Below, piece after piece: positions 45,746 through 54,995 of a stretch of DNA of 64,000 nt. The translations under genes were made by a program, and so were the position numbers. The DNA is from Hyphomicrobium_A sp963724945 (GTDB lineage: Bacteria; Pseudomonadota; Alphaproteobacteria; Rhizobiales; Hyphomicrobiaceae). The stretch lies in NCBI GenBank assembly GCA_963724945.1, contig CAVRWL010000003.1:248001-312000 (forward strand), read 5' to 3'. The notes under the pieces were generated by a model. That model was not told the origin of the DNA. It saw nothing but the letters and a program-made list of their open reading frames with translations, and ran no database searches. The first letter of the stretch is position 1. Each line of letters opens with the position of its first letter.

Positions 45746-47411
45746 TTATTGTCGAGCCGCTGCAGCGGCAGCAAAATAGGCGTGCAGCGCCGCGACGACC
45801 TGCGCGCCTTCGCCGACGGACGCAGCAACCCGCTTGACCGATCCGGCGCGAATGTCGCCGACGGCAAATAGCCCGCGCACGTTGGTCTCGAGCGAGCCCG
45901 CTGCCCCATCCCTGCCTGTAGCCACGAAGCCTTTGGCATCGAGTGCCACGCCGGCACCGGCGAGCCAGTCCGTATTGGGGTCAACGCCGATGAAGGAAAA
46001 GAGGTGCCGGATCGGGCGGCGCGTCTCTTGGCCCGAGCCGTCGCACCAGCTAATCGCCTCGAGCACCCCGTCCTTGCCCTCGAGCCTGCAGATCTCGGTC
46101 CGCGTCAGCACCTCGACATTGGCGAGGCCGTTGATCCGGTCGACGAGGTAGTGCGACATGCTCGCCGACAGGCTCGGGCCGCGCGCCAAGAGCCACACCT
46201 TGGCGGCATGGCTCGCCAGATAGACGGTCGCCTGCCCGGCCGAGTTGCCGGCCCCGACGAGCACCACCTCCTCGCCCGCGCACAGCCTGGTTTCGAGCGG
46301 AGAGGCCCAGTAGTGCACGCTTGCGCCCTCAAAGGCTTCGAGCCCCTCGACGTTGAGACGGCGGTAGCGCGCGCCGTTGGCTGCGACGACCACGCGCGCA
46401 GTGGCCCGCCCATGGTCGGCGAGCCGCAACGAAAAGTGTCGATCCGAATTCTCATTTGCCGCCTCGACACCCATGACCTCGGTCGGGATCGCCATCTCCG
46501 CCCCGAACTTCTGCGCCTGGTTGAAAGCGCGTGCCATCAAGGCCATGCCGCTAATGCCGGTAGGAAAGCCGAGGTAGTTCTCGATGCGCGCCGAGGCGCC
46601 GGCCTGGCCGCCAAAGGCGCGGCAGTCGAGCACCAGCACCGAGAGGCCTTCGGATGCGGCGTAGACGGCCGTTGCGAGACCGGCGGGACCGGCTCCCACC
46701 ACGGCCACGTCGTAGACCTTGCTTGGATCGATGGGGGCTACGGAGTCCGATACAACGGGCGAGCTCGGTCTCGGTCGGGTTGCGCAGAAGCTGGCCGTTC
46801 GGGCACACGACCACGGGAAGCTGGCTCGGGTCGACGTGGAACTTCTCGATGAGGGCCCTTGCCTCGGAATCGGATTCGGCATCGAGGCTCTGGTAGGGAT
46901 GGCCGTTGCGGCGCAGGAAGTCCTGCAGCCGCAGCACGTCGCCGCCGCCCGCGTGGCCGACAATGACCGGGCCGCCGCCACCGGTCTCGATCAGCCCAAC
47001 GCGGCGCAAAATGAAGGCGCGCATGATGCGCTCGCCAAGCTCGGCTTCCGCGATCAAGAGCGCACGCAGCCGGTCGGCCGGAATGACAAGCGCGTGCACC
47101 TCGTCTTTGGCAATGGCGTCGATCAGAGCCGGGCGCCCGGAAAGCTGCGCCAGCTCGCCCATGAACGAGCCGGGCCCATGCGTGACGATCAGGCGACGCG
47201 TCTCCGACGGGCCGCGCTGGAAGACGTCGACATGACCGGAGATGGTGATGGTCACCCCTTGGGCGACCTGCCCGACGTTCGCCAGCGCCTCGCCAGGGGC
47301 ATAGACACGGCACGTGCCGAACCGGCGCACGCGCTCGATCTCGGCCGGCTCGAGCGTGAAGAACATCTGCGCGCTTCGCGTCTCGATGGTCGATTGCTCA
47401 GGGTTCGCCAT
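45746..47411 (-). CDS. Cyclic-nucleotide-binding / thioredoxin-reductase-like FAD oxidoreductase, one frameshift
   Basis: A fusion of about 550 residues. The N-terminal 130 residues are a cNMP-binding fold (RRFGTCRVYAPGEALANVGQ, GPGSFMGELAQLSGRPALIDA). A short thioredoxin-like stretch follows (LPVVVCPNGQLLRNPTETELARCIG), then an FAD/NAD(P)-binding part: VAVVGAGPAGLATAVYAASEG, FGGQAGASARIENYLGFP, VVLVGAGNSAGQATVYL and GLFAVGDIRAGSVKRVAASVGEG. The redox CxxC of true thioredoxin reductases is absent (the region reads HYWASPLETRLC), so it is not a classical TrxB. The frame breaks near 46740: 'ARCIGL' continues as 'VAPIDPSKVYDV', consistent with one extra base. It ends 7 bases from the dapD stop. 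Confidence 0.88.
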
Positions 47412-47525
47412 TGGATCCTCGCTAAATTCCGGGGCCCAGCAATCATATACCGATCAAAGCCATAACGGGTTTTTGCGCGAGGCGACTGGGTGCTCCTATG
47501 TCCGGCAGAACTTCGCCGCTGGCGT

Positions 47526-47774
47526 CTACCGATACACTCGCCGGTGCCTGCGATAGAAATGCCTCCGATTGGCACTATGGCAGACAGCGCTATGGGTTCC
47601 GCTATAGCATCCATAGCGTTCCAGCAGCTCCGCATCGCGCGCGTTGGTCGGTCCGCCAGCAAGTGCATTCATGCGCGCACTCTCAACCTCGGTTGCTTCG
47701 CCGCCCAGCGCTAATGCAGGGCCTGGTGCTGCCAACACCGCAAACCCGAGCGCCGCAATTTGGAGTTGATGCAT
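47526..47774 (-). CDS. Small exported basic protein
   Basis: An 82-residue protein with a signal peptide (MHQLQIAALGFAVLAAPGPALA, cleavage near 22) and a mature part of about 60 residues ending in a very basic Arg/His/Tyr-rich tail (HSANRRHFYRRHRRVYR). Two Cys (in YGCYSGTHSAVC) could form a disulfide. The start is supported by AAGGA. Function is unknown. It is the first of several tiny exported proteins in 47.5-49.1 kb. Confidence 0.6.
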   Translation of the reverse strand: MHQLQIAALGFAVLAAPGPALALGGEATEVESARMNALAGGPTNARDAELLERYGCYSGTHSAVCHSANRRHFYRRHRRVYR

Positions 47775-47985
47775 TTGGGAGTCCTTTCAAAACGAGCCTA
47801 TTTTGCTTGCGCGTGCAGTAGATGTAGGTTCGCTGCCCGGCTAGCTCAACGGCTCCACCGACATCTCACCGTCAATCCCGAAGAGGTGCTCGGCGAGCGC
47901 GATACTCGCGCCCGGCCGGCATCGAATGGTAAGATGGACGGCGACTATGGATGGCGCGGGGTAATGCTATCGAGGGGCCAAAGTC

Positions 47986-48261
47986 ATGCGTCGTATCGAC
48001 AGATTTATCGGCTTTGCCATGTGGGCGATCATCGCGATCTCATTTCCGACAATGCTTATGCTCGCGAGCAATCGATCCCCCGACTTGCCCTGGCCGTATA
48101 TGGTTGCGCTGTGCCTGGTGTGGCTGGCACCGGCGCTCAGCCTCGGACAGCTGGACGGAGGGCCAGGCCCCCACTCGCCGTGGTTTTACCGCTTCGCCAT
48201 CCTCGCTGCGGTGTGGGTCGCCGGTGTTGCCGTTTACGGCATCGCGGTACTCGCCGCCTGA
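47986..48261 (+). CDS. Small membrane protein, hypothetical
   Basis: A 91-residue hydrophobic protein with segments at about 7-27 (FIGFAMWAIIAISFPTMLML), 37-54 (YMVALCLVWLAPALSLG) and 70-90 (RFAILAAVWVAGVAVYGIAVL). No family is recognised. The region between the second and third segments (QLDGGPGPHSPWFY) is probably a loop. It stands alone on the plus strand. Confidence 0.6.
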   Translation: MRRIDRFIGFAMWAIIAISFPTMLMLASNRSPDLPWPYMVALCLVWLAPALSLGQLDGGPGPHSPWFYRFAILAAVWVAGVAVYGIAVLAA

Positions 48262-48284
48262 GGCCATCGCCCGTCAAGGAGGCG

Positions 48285-48719
48285 ATGACGAAATTTTCAA
48301 GGCGGACGAGCGCGGAGCGGGACGACGCGATCGGCCCGGGGACACAGAGCTATCCCCGGGTCCATCCTGCTGCCGATGCACTCAGAGCGGTTGGCAACCC
48401 TCCGGCGGCACCGCAATCGCACCCCGCAGGCCGCGAGCAGGACCCTTGTGCGCTAACGGGGCGACCGCCGACACTACTTAGTCGGGGCATTTGCTCCCGA
48501 GTTCGTCGAGGGCGGCGTTCAACGTCTTGCCGTCGGCCGAGTTCTCATCGACGCCCTCGCCCATATTCCATGCGGCTTGGAAATCGGGGCCGAGTTCCTT
48601 CATGTAGCCATCGATTTTGGCGTCGGTGGTGGCGTCCTCCTTGTCGCCTTCGGCGTCCATGGCAGCGGACATGGCACAGAACGTCTTCAGTTTCCCGGGG
48701 TCGCTTTCAACCCCTTTGA
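48285..48719 (+). CDS. Doubtful ORF with a strong ribosome-binding site
   Basis: AAGGAGG lies 2-3 bases before ATG at 48285 and opens a frame MTKFSRRTSAERDDAIGPG.... The frame runs on to 48719, but beyond about 48480 it reads antisense through a better-supported exported-protein gene, so the 3' part is unlikely to be real. The gene may be a short protein with a lost stop, or the SD match is fortuitous. Confidence 0.2.
   Translation: MTKFSRRTSAERDDAIGPGTQSYPRVHPAADALRAVGNPPAAPQSHPAGREQDPCALTGRPPTLLSRGICSRVRRGRRSTSCRRPSSHRRPRPYSMRLGNRGRVPSCSHRFWRRWWRPPCRLRRPWQRTWHRTSSVSRGRFQPL
48335..48360. repeat. Perfect 8-bp GC hairpin
   Basis: CCCGGGGA (48335-48342) pairs with TCCCCGGG (48353-48360) around a 10-base loop. 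No T-tract follows. It lies between a small membrane protein gene and a convergent exported-protein gene, so it could pause or terminate transcription. Confidence 0.5.
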
Positions 48720-48813
48720 AGGTCTTCACCGCGCTATCGACCTTGGCGTCGGCGGCGTGAGCCGCGAGCGCCGCGAAACTGATAAAAGCGAAAGTAAACA
48801 GAGCACGAGTCAT
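48478..48813 (-). CDS. Small exported protein, hypothetical
   Basis: A 111-residue protein with a signal peptide (MTRALFTFAFISFAALAAHA, cleavage near residue 20) and a helical, acidic mature part containing two Cys (KLKTFCAMSAAMDAEGDKED ... ELGSKCPD). The ATG at 48813 follows AGGAGA and is preferred to an in-frame ATG 7 codons upstream. The family resembles small periplasmic proteins annotated only as hypothetical in Hyphomicrobiales. Function is unknown. Confidence 0.7.
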   Translation of the reverse strand: MTRALFTFAFISFAALAAHAADAKVDSAVKTFKGVESDPGKLKTFCAMSAAMDAEGDKEDATTDAKIDGYMKELGPDFQAAWNMGEGVDENSADGKTLNAALDELGSKCPD

Positions 48814-48895
48814 TGCACATTTCTCCTTGGCCAATGCGGTCGATGTCGAGGTTTCGGGGCCGCGGGCGACACCATGGCGCCGCCCGCTAAGCTTG

Positions 48896-49099
48896 TCAGC
48901 TCCACCAGCAGTGGCGCTTGTGGTGACGCCATTTACAGTGACGGTGCTTCTTGTGCCATTTGATTTGGTGCATCATCGTGCTGGTCGAGACCCACCCTTG
49001 AGCGGCTTGGCCAACGTTTGCACCTGCGGCGGCGTTCGCCGGCGTCCACGCAAATGCCACCGCGCCGACCAGCATGGCGGCAAACAAATAGCTCTTCAT
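48896..49099 (-). CDS. Tiny exported Lys/His/Trp-rich peptide
   Basis: A 67-residue precursor: the signal peptide ends near residue 23 (FAWTPANA). The mature part of about 44 residues ends in an extraordinary basic-aromatic tail, HKKHRHCKWRHHKRHCWWS, with two Cys. GGGAG precedes the start. Such a tail could bind metal, heme or nucleic acid, or disturb membranes, but nothing in the sequence decides. It is transcribed in the same direction as the preceding exported protein. Confidence 0.65.
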   Translation of the reverse strand: MKSYLFAAMLVGAVAFAWTPANAAAGANVGQAAQGWVSTSTMMHQIKWHKKHRHCKWRHHKRHCWWS

Positions 49100-49343
49100 T
49101 GCTTATGCTCCCTGCAGCACGCGACGCCCTAGCGACGCCAACTCGCCAACGTTTGATCGTCCCGTTTCCGTTGCACGCAGCCGCAGTTTAACTCAGGCTG
49201 TTGTCTTAGTGCACCACAGGGAGGTGGTAGGGTTCCGCCACGCCGAAGGGCGACGCGAGCTCGGATTAGCCTTCGTTTCTAAGGGACTAAAGCTGATCTG
49301 TGGTGGGCGCGGCTGGCGACGCCACCTCCTTGCGGCTTGGAAT

Positions 49344-50176
49344 TCAGAAGGCCTTGTTGAGCGAAACTCCGACAGTTTGCGTCGTCATGCGATCGGTCAT
49401 GAGGAGGCTGGCGACACCGACCGTCGTGTACGTCTTGCTGTTCTGCACAAAGGAGTTGGAGAGGATGCGGAGTAGCTGTCGGTGAGGTGCTGCGTGATCG
49501 CAAAGGTGTAGTTGAAATCGACGAACTACGAGGGGTCGAGGAAATACGTCACGCCCGCCTGCAGGCCGCCGCCCCACACCCAATTCGAGCTTGCAAAGCT
49601 CACCGGCGCACCGGTGATGGAGGTGTGGGTGCCGTCGACGTCGGCGAATCCGATGGCGTTGTCGATATTGGACTGCACATCGAGGAGCACGGGGCCGCCG
49701 CCGCCATGACGCGCGTCTCCGACGACCCAACCACGAAATTGCCTGTAAACGAGTTGGTGGCTCCTCCGACTGGAGTGAACTGGCCGGTTTGCGGAACGAT
49801 CTCCCGGTTGGCCATGCTCGTTCCGTCGTACTGATAGCCGAGCTTGAAATCCCACAGCCAGTCGTGCCGTCGAAGTGGTCGAAGTAGCCGAGCTGGGCCA
49901 GTGGCACGAGACGGTTCTCGTTGCTGCGGAACGGCTCGGTCGGGGCACCGGCGATACCGGTCACGACCAGCGCGCCGCCCTGGAAAACGCTCGTGGGTTG
50001 GAGAAACCGTCGAGATCCTGCGTGAGGCTGACGGCATTGAAGCCGCCGCCGACACCCCCGAACCAGGCCGCCATCGGCAGAAAGACCGGCTGCTCCTGCG
50101 CCGCCGCAACGCTCACGATGGCCGGGAGGGCAAGCGCACCACAAAAGACCGTCTTGATGGCACGCCGCGCACCCAC
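49344..50176 (-). pseudogene. Outer-membrane beta-barrel protein, multiple frame breaks
   Basis: Pieces of one exported barrel protein are read in order across three frames: a signal peptide (IKTVFCGALALPAIVSVAAAQE), WFGGVGGGFNAVSLTQDLDGFSN, then TSVFQGGALVVTGIAG, WDFKLGYQYDGTSMANRE, DVQSNIDNAIGFADVDGTHTS, NWVWGGGLQAGVTYFLDPS, FVDFNYTFAITQHLTDSYSA and the C-terminal KTYTTVGVASLLMTDRMTTQTVGVSLNKAF with terminal Phe. At least five frame changes occur (near 49990, 49860, 49700, 49530 and 49465). The protein parts are well preserved, so the damage is recent or reflects poor base calling. The start is probably GTG at 50176, preceded by GGAAGG. Confidence 0.7.
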
Positions 50177-50409
50177 CCTGCTGCCCTTCCGAGGACTGAG
50201 GAAGCAACGCGTACCCCGATTCGAGCGCCGACAATCAAGGTCGCCAGCGTCGATGCACAAGATCGCGGGCGGCATGCGAGCGCCGGCCGAAGGCTTGCCC
50301 GCAACGGGCACGCGCGGCCATTGTTTCTTGGCGGGCCCGTAGTATAAGGTCGGCGGCCAAGCACGATCGCTCGTCTCAGCGCGCGAATGAACGAGGCCGG
50401 AAGCGTGCG

Positions 50410-51119
50410 ATGAAGACCTACCGCAACATCCCCAGCGACAAGATCATCGCGACGCTGCAAGACTCGGCAAGCGCATCTCGGAGCGCTTTCCCGGCTCCGG
50501 TCTTACCGGATGCGGGTGCTCGTGCACACGGCGAAGCGACCTCGGCACGGGCGAGCGCATCGCCCGGCCGTCGTCTGGCTGCGCCTGCTGCTGTTCTCCG
50601 TGGCGCTCGCCACCGCCTTTATGGTTTACGGCGCACGGGGCCTGGGCGATCACCTGCAGGCCTCCAGGGAGCTGACGGTGTCCTGCAGGGCCTCGACGCC
50701 GCGGTCAGCCTGTTCCTCGTGCCGGCGGCGCCGCACTGTTCCTGTCCACGCTGGAGACGCGCTGGCGCGGCGGCGCGCTCGAGGGCCTGCACGAGCTCCG
50801 CTCCATCGTCCACGTCATCGACATGCACCAATTGACCAAGGACCCGACCGCGTTCGGCGCCCCGCGCACCTGCTCCTCGCCCGAGCGGCACTTGAGCCCC
50901 ATGGAGCTGCAGCGCTATCTGAGCTATTGCTCCGAACTGCTGTCGCTCGTGAGCAAGGTGGCGGCGCTCTACGCGGAGAAACTGCGAGATCCCGTGATCA
51001 TCGACGCGGTGGGCGACATCGAGAAGCTCAGCACCAACCTGAGCCAGAAGATGTGGCAGAAGATCGAGCTGATCGAGACGCATAGGGGAGGCCGCGCGCG
51101 AGCGCGTTACTGGCGGTGA
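50410..51119 (+). pseudogene. Conserved two-pass membrane protein, multiple frame breaks
   Basis: Fragments of one protein lie in successive frames: MKTYRNIPSDKIIATLQ, then RLGKRISERFPGSGL, a hydrophobic stretch LRLLLFSVALATAFMVYGAR, GVLQGLDAAVSLFLV, a second hydrophobic part GAALFLSTLETRWRGGALEGLHELRSIVHVIDMHQLTKDPTAF and SPMELQRYLSYCSELLSLVSKVAALYAEKL. From memory this is a conserved alphaproteobacterial family of about 210 residues with two membrane segments and a helical cytoplasmic tail, function unknown. At least four frame changes make the gene non-functional as written. It is divergent from the equally damaged barrel gene. Confidence 0.65.
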
Positions 51120-51329
51120 AAAATCGCAATTGCCACGACCCGGCGCGGCCGACCGTGCCATGGTGGCGTCACCACTCGACGGAAATCCAGCCGACGATCA
51201 CGGATGAGACGTTCGCGGGGCGTCGAGGCAGGCTGAATGGCTAACCTGAAGCATCTATTGTTCGGCTTCGATGCGTGTGAGCCGCAAGTCGTGGTGGCCC
51301 GGCCCGCTCGCGACACGCGGGCTCGTCCG

Positions 51330-52502
51330 ATGACGACGACGGCCACCGATCCCGTCTCCCTCGCGCAGGCGCTGATCCGCTGCGAGAGCGTGACGCCGCA
51401 TGAGGCAGGCGCACTGACGTTGTTGCAAAACGTGCTCGAAGGCGCGGGCTTCGCCTGCCATCGCGTGACCTTCTCCGAGCCCGGCACGCCGGACGTCGAC
51501 AACCTCTATGCGCGCTTCGGCTCACACGGTCCCAATCTCTGCTTTGCCGGGCACACCGACGTCGTGCCGCCGGGCGACGAGGCTGCGTGGAGCGCTAAGC
51601 CGTTCGCCGCCGAGGTCCGCGGCGCCCTGCTCTATGGTCGCGGCGCGGTCGACATGAAGGGGGCGATCGCCTGTTTCGTCGCCGCCGCGCTCAAAGTTCT
51701 CGCGCGCACGCACGGCAAGATCAACGGCTCGCTGTCGCTGCTCATCACCGGCGACGAGGAGGGCCCCGCGCTCAACGGCACCATGAAGCTGCTCGACTGG
51801 CTGAAAGAGCGCGAGGAGACGCTCAACGCCTGCGTCGTCGGCGAGCCGTCGAGCCTCAAAGCCGTCGGCGACGAGATCAAGATCGGCCGGCGCGGCTGCC
51901 TCAACGGCGAGCTCATCGTCAAGGGCCGGCAGGGGCACGCGGCCTATCCGCACGTCGCCGACAACCCCATCCCCAAGCTCGCGCGCATGATCGAGCGGCT
52001 AGCAGCCTTGAAGCTCGATATGGGCACCGAGCACTTCGAGCCCTCCCATATCGCCGTCACCGTCATCTCGGTGCCCAACACGGCGACGAACGTCATCCCC
52101 GGGCAGGCCCGCGCGCTGTTCAATGTCCGCTACAACGACGCCCACACGCGGAATAAGCTCGAGGAGCGGATCATTGCGTGCTGCAAGGCGGCCGCCGAGG
52201 AGATCGGCGCGGAGTTCTCGCTCAAATTCACCGGGACGGGCGATGTCTTTCTGACCAAGCCGGGGCCGCTGGTCGATGCGATGGCAGCGGCCGTGCGCGA
52301 GGTGACGGGGCACGAGGCCAAGCTGACGACGACGGGGGGCACCTCGGACGCGCGCTTCATCAAGGACCATTGCCCCGTCGTGGAGCTCGGGCTCGTCAAC
52401 GCTACGATCCATCAGGTGGACGAACGCGTGCCGACAGCCGACCTTGAGACGCTGACGCGCATCTACGAGCGCTTCATCGCGGATTTCTTCGCCAAGGCCT
52501 AA
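51330..52502 (+). CDS. dapE: Succinyl-diaminopimelate desuccinylase
   Basis: A zinc-dependent M20-family hydrolase that removes succinate from N-succinyl-L,L-diaminopimelate in lysine and peptidoglycan precursor synthesis. 390 residues from the chosen start. Visible motifs are LCFAGHTDVVPPGD (first zinc His), GRGAVDMKGAIACF, ITGDEEGPALNGT (catalytic Glu pair), GEPSSLKAVGDEIKIGRRG, TTTGGTSDARFIKD and NATIHQVDERV. The ATG at 51330 fits the family N terminus (DPVSLAQALIRCESVTPHEAG); an in-frame ATG at 51237 adds 31 atypical residues. The frame is intact although the neighbouring upstream gene is heavily disrupted. Confidence 0.95.
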   Translation: MTTTATDPVSLAQALIRCESVTPHEAGALTLLQNVLEGAGFACHRVTFSEPGTPDVDNLYARFGSHGPNLCFAGHTDVVPPGDEAAWSAKPFAAEVRGALLYGRGAVDMKGAIACFVAAALKVLARTHGKINGSLSLLITGDEEGPALNGTMKLLDWLKEREETLNACVVGEPSSLKAVGDEIKIGRRGCLNGELIVKGRQGHAAYPHVADNPIPKLARMIERLAALKLDMGTEHFEPSHIAVTVISVPNTATNVIPGQARALFNVRYNDAHTRNKLEERIIACCKAAAEEIGAEFSLKFTGTGDVFLTKPGPLVDAMAAAVREVTGHEAKLTTTGGTSDARFIKDHCPVVELGLVNATIHQVDERVPTADLETLTRIYERFIADFFAKA

Positions 52503-52513
52503 GGCGGCCTGCG

Positions 52514-52816
52514 TCACGGATTGACGAGCAGTGAGACGCCGCCCACCAGAAGCACGACTATAATAACCGACCAAGCAATCCAGTAGCGGTCGATCTGCGG
52601 TTGCGGCGGAATCCATAACAGCCAGGCCAAGAACGTGGCCATGAGAAAGCTCAGCGTAGCAATGAGCTTGGGCGGAGGGTCCCAGGACGCGTGAGCCATG
52701 AACGCTACAACGATGATGGCGATGAGCAGCGCCAGCGCGACAAGCCCTCGAACCCATCGCCAAACGGTTTTGATAGCGTTCGATTCCATGGGGATTTGCA
52801 GCGCGATCCGCTTCAT
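52514..52816 (-). CDS. Small membrane protein, hypothetical
   Basis: A 100-residue protein with three hydrophobic segments (about 23-42, 50-68 and 80-97: GLVALALLIAIIVVAFMAH, LIATLSFLMATFLAWLLWI, WIAWSVIIVVLLVGGVSLLV). Arg/Trp-rich N terminus. A later ATG (MESNAIKT) at 52789 may be the true start. No family is recognised. It is convergent with dapE. Confidence 0.6.
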   Translation of the reverse strand: MKRIALQIPMESNAIKTVWRWVRGLVALALLIAIIVVAFMAHASWDPPPKLIATLSFLMATFLAWLLWIPPQPQIDRYWIAWSVIIVVLLVGGVSLLVNP

Positions 52817-52921
52817 CGGTTCACGGTGGCGTTCGATCGTGTATCTTGGCGATGTCGACCGCGCGCAGTTGCCGCGTAGAAAGCGCCATCGGTCGCAGCT
52901 CCCAGACGATCGCGCCAGCGC

Positions 52922-53289
52922 ATGTCTCAGGCCCTCGATTTAAACCTTTTGATGCGCCGCGGGGTCCCGTCGCGGCGCTTCGATGCGGGCGAGAGAATTT
53001 TCCTTGAGGACGATGCGGGCGACTGCATGTACGTCGTGCGCACCGGCCGCGTCGACGTCATCACCTTTGGAGATGTGCTCGAGACGTTGGGGCCGGGCGG
53101 CATGTTCGGGGAGATGGCCTTGATCGACGCTGGCCCGCGCAGCGCCGCGGCGCTGGCGGCGGAGGCGACGGAGGTTGCTGTCATCGACCGCACAGCGTTT
53201 CACGCCATCCTGCGCGAGGAGCCGGAGTTTGCGCTCGCGATCATGCTGCGCGCATCCGCCGCCTGGACGCTGCGCTGCGACGTCCCTGA
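52922..53289 (+). CDS. Stand-alone cyclic-nucleotide-binding domain protein, frameshift near 3' end
   Basis: A Crp-like cNMP-binding domain without a DNA-binding region: MRRGVPSRRFDAGERIFLEDDAGDCMYVVRTGRVDVI, FGDVLETLGPGGMFGEMALIDAGPRSAAALA (phosphate-binding cassette with GEMAL and R-S-A) and EVAVIDRTAFHAILREEPEFALAIM. The helix after this normally ends 'IRRLDAALRRP', which is present in another frame and ends at 53289, so the frame probably shifts near 53255; the uncorrected frame runs to 53347 with an Arg-rich tail. It may act as a small cAMP or cGMP sensor subunit, partner unknown. Confidence 0.8.
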
Positions 53290-53300
53290 TCGGCTCGGGA

Positions 53301-53537
53301 CTAGCCGCGCGAGGCGAGCTTTTCGCGCACGACGCGCTCGCGCGTGACGCGCCGGTTGCTCGTGTAATAGACCGCGGCGCCGTGCGCGATGAGGCCGATG
53401 CCCCAGCCGATCAGCGGCCAGTAGAACCAAAGCAGGTGGGGGGTCGTCAGGAGATTGATGATGACGAGCAGCAGGTTCACCGCCACATAAGCCGCGAAAT
53501 GGATCTTGAATCCGAGATCACCGAAAAGCCGGTCCAT
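53301..53537 (-). CDS. 2TM domain-containing protein
   Basis: A 78-residue membrane protein of the 2TM family (also found at the N terminus of some histidine kinases). FKIHFAAYVAVNLLLVIINLLTTPHLLWFYWPLIGWGIGLIAHGAAVY covers two helices with the family's F.H...Y..VN and WFxWPxxGWG..L..H features. A basic tail follows. Function is unknown. Confidence 0.85.
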   Translation of the reverse strand: MDRLFGDLGFKIHFAAYVAVNLLLVIINLLTTPHLLWFYWPLIGWGIGLIAHGAAVYYTSNRRVTRERVVREKLASRG

Positions 53538-53699
53538 CAGACTGTCCTCTTTTTATGCATGTGCCCTTTGGGCTCGTGGGCATTCTAGCACGCGATTTGC
53601 TGCGACGATGCCCCCTCGCCTGCCGCACCGCCCATGCAAGGTAAACAGCTGGCAGCGCGGCTTTTCTCAGGCCGCGGCAACCTGCCACGAACCCAATGC

Positions 53700-54908
53700 T
53701 CACCCGCCCTCTGCCGGGGTCCCGAAGATGACGATCGCCGCACACACGAGCATGAGGAGCGCATAGCCGCCCGCGCGCCAGCGCAGGCCCCGCTCGCGGG
53801 CGCTGAGCGTGGCAACGAGACACTGCAGGGTGTAGTAGAGGGCAAAGCAGCGCGAGGCGAAGGCGATGAGCGAGAAGACGTCCGTCTCCCACGTGACGAT
53901 CGCCGAGACCGCGGCAATCCACGGGTAGGCGTAGCGCACCGGGATACGGCCTTTGGTGATGTCGTTGAGGAGACCGCCGGCCCCGATCGTGTCGGCGACC
54001 GCGGCGCTCGATTGGCTCGCGAGCGCGCCGAAGGTGAGCAAGAGCGGCAGCGCTACGGAGACTGGGCGCACCATGTCGACAATGGCCGCGACGCCGGTCT
54101 CGCGGCTGTCGGCCCCCATGAGCGGCATCATCAGGATGAAGAAAACAACGTAGATCGCCGCGGAAAGGAGCTGGGCCGCCTTCATCGTCTTGATGCGCAG
54201 CTCCGCCGGGTAGGCCGCACCCAGGAAGCGCGAGGTCTCAAAGCCCTGCACCAGGATCAACAGACCCATCAGGACGGGCAAATCCGCCATTGCGAACCGG
54301 CCGGAGATCGCACGGCTGCTGCCGTCGCCGGTAAGGAGGCTCGTCGCATCGAAGCCCACAAGCGCCAACAAGAGGCCTGCGATCACGGCGAGCTTGGCCG
54401 AGACGGCATAGATCTCGACACCCTCGACCGCATGAAACCCGCGCCAGGCGCCAATGACGGCGATCGCGAGCAAGATCCCGGTGACGATGACCTTGGCGAC
54501 CTCGGCGTCTTGGGTCCCCAAGGACTTCAGCAGAAAGGTGGCGAACAGCACCAGGTAATAGGCGACCGAGACGAAATAGGCGAACGAGAGCGTAAGGTGG
54601 GAGAGGCGCTCGACCGCCAACATCGGAGCGGCCGCGTCCCCATCCTCCACGCGCGGCTCCACGTGAGCGATGTTGTCGCGAATGGCCGCTCCGATCAGGT
54701 AGGCGAGGACGAGCAGTCCGATCATGGGCAGCACCGCCCACTGGCCGACGACGTCGCGCAGGATCGGCACGGACACGAGAAAGCCCGAGCCGATGATGGA
54801 GGCGAGCGGGGTGGCCGTCGCGCGCCAGTAGTCCGACGCCATGACCCGCGGCCGCAGCAGCAGGAGCAGAGCGCCGAGAGACGTGAGGAGCGTCAGGGCC
54901 GTCAGCAT
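53700..54908 (-). CDS. APC-superfamily-like membrane permease
   Basis: A 402-residue protein with about 11-12 membrane segments, intact. The opening MLTALTLLTSLGALLLLLRPRVMASDYWRATATPLASIIGSGFLVSVPIL has the glycine-rich first-segment break (IIGSGF) typical of amino-acid/polyamine/organocation permeases. Later segments include YFVSVAYYLVLFATFLL and GLLILVQGFETSRFLGAAYP. The substrate is unknown; amino acid or small solute is a guess from the fold. It stands alone between the 2TM gene and the zinc operon. Confidence 0.75.
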   Translation of the reverse strand: MLTALTLLTSLGALLLLLRPRVMASDYWRATATPLASIIGSGFLVSVPILRDVVGQWAVLPMIGLLVLAYLIGAAIRDNIAHVEPRVEDGDAAAPMLAVERLSHLTLSFAYFVSVAYYLVLFATFLLKSLGTQDAEVAKVIVTGILLAIAVIGAWRGFHAVEGVEIYAVSAKLAVIAGLLLALVGFDATSLLTGDGSSRAISGRFAMADLPVLMGLLILVQGFETSRFLGAAYPAELRIKTMKAAQLLSAAIYVVFFILMMPLMGADSRETGVAAIVDMVRPVSVALPLLLTFGALASQSSAAVADTIGAGGLLNDITKGRIPVRYAYPWIAAVSAIVTWETDVFSLIAFASRCFALYYTLQCLVATLSARERGLRWRAGGYALLMLVCAAIVIFGTPAEGG

Positions 54909-54995
54909 GATCCCATGCGGCTAACGTCGTAAGGGCGAGCTAAGTTTCTTGCCACCTCAGGGCCCGGCGCGCAACGTCCGCTTCGCCCCCGTGCG

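Noticed and set aside
53634..54932. 432-codon plus-strand frame antisense to the APC-like permease
   Set aside because: Arg/Asp/His-rich shadow; the minus strand encodes a hydrophobic permease with regular membrane segments.
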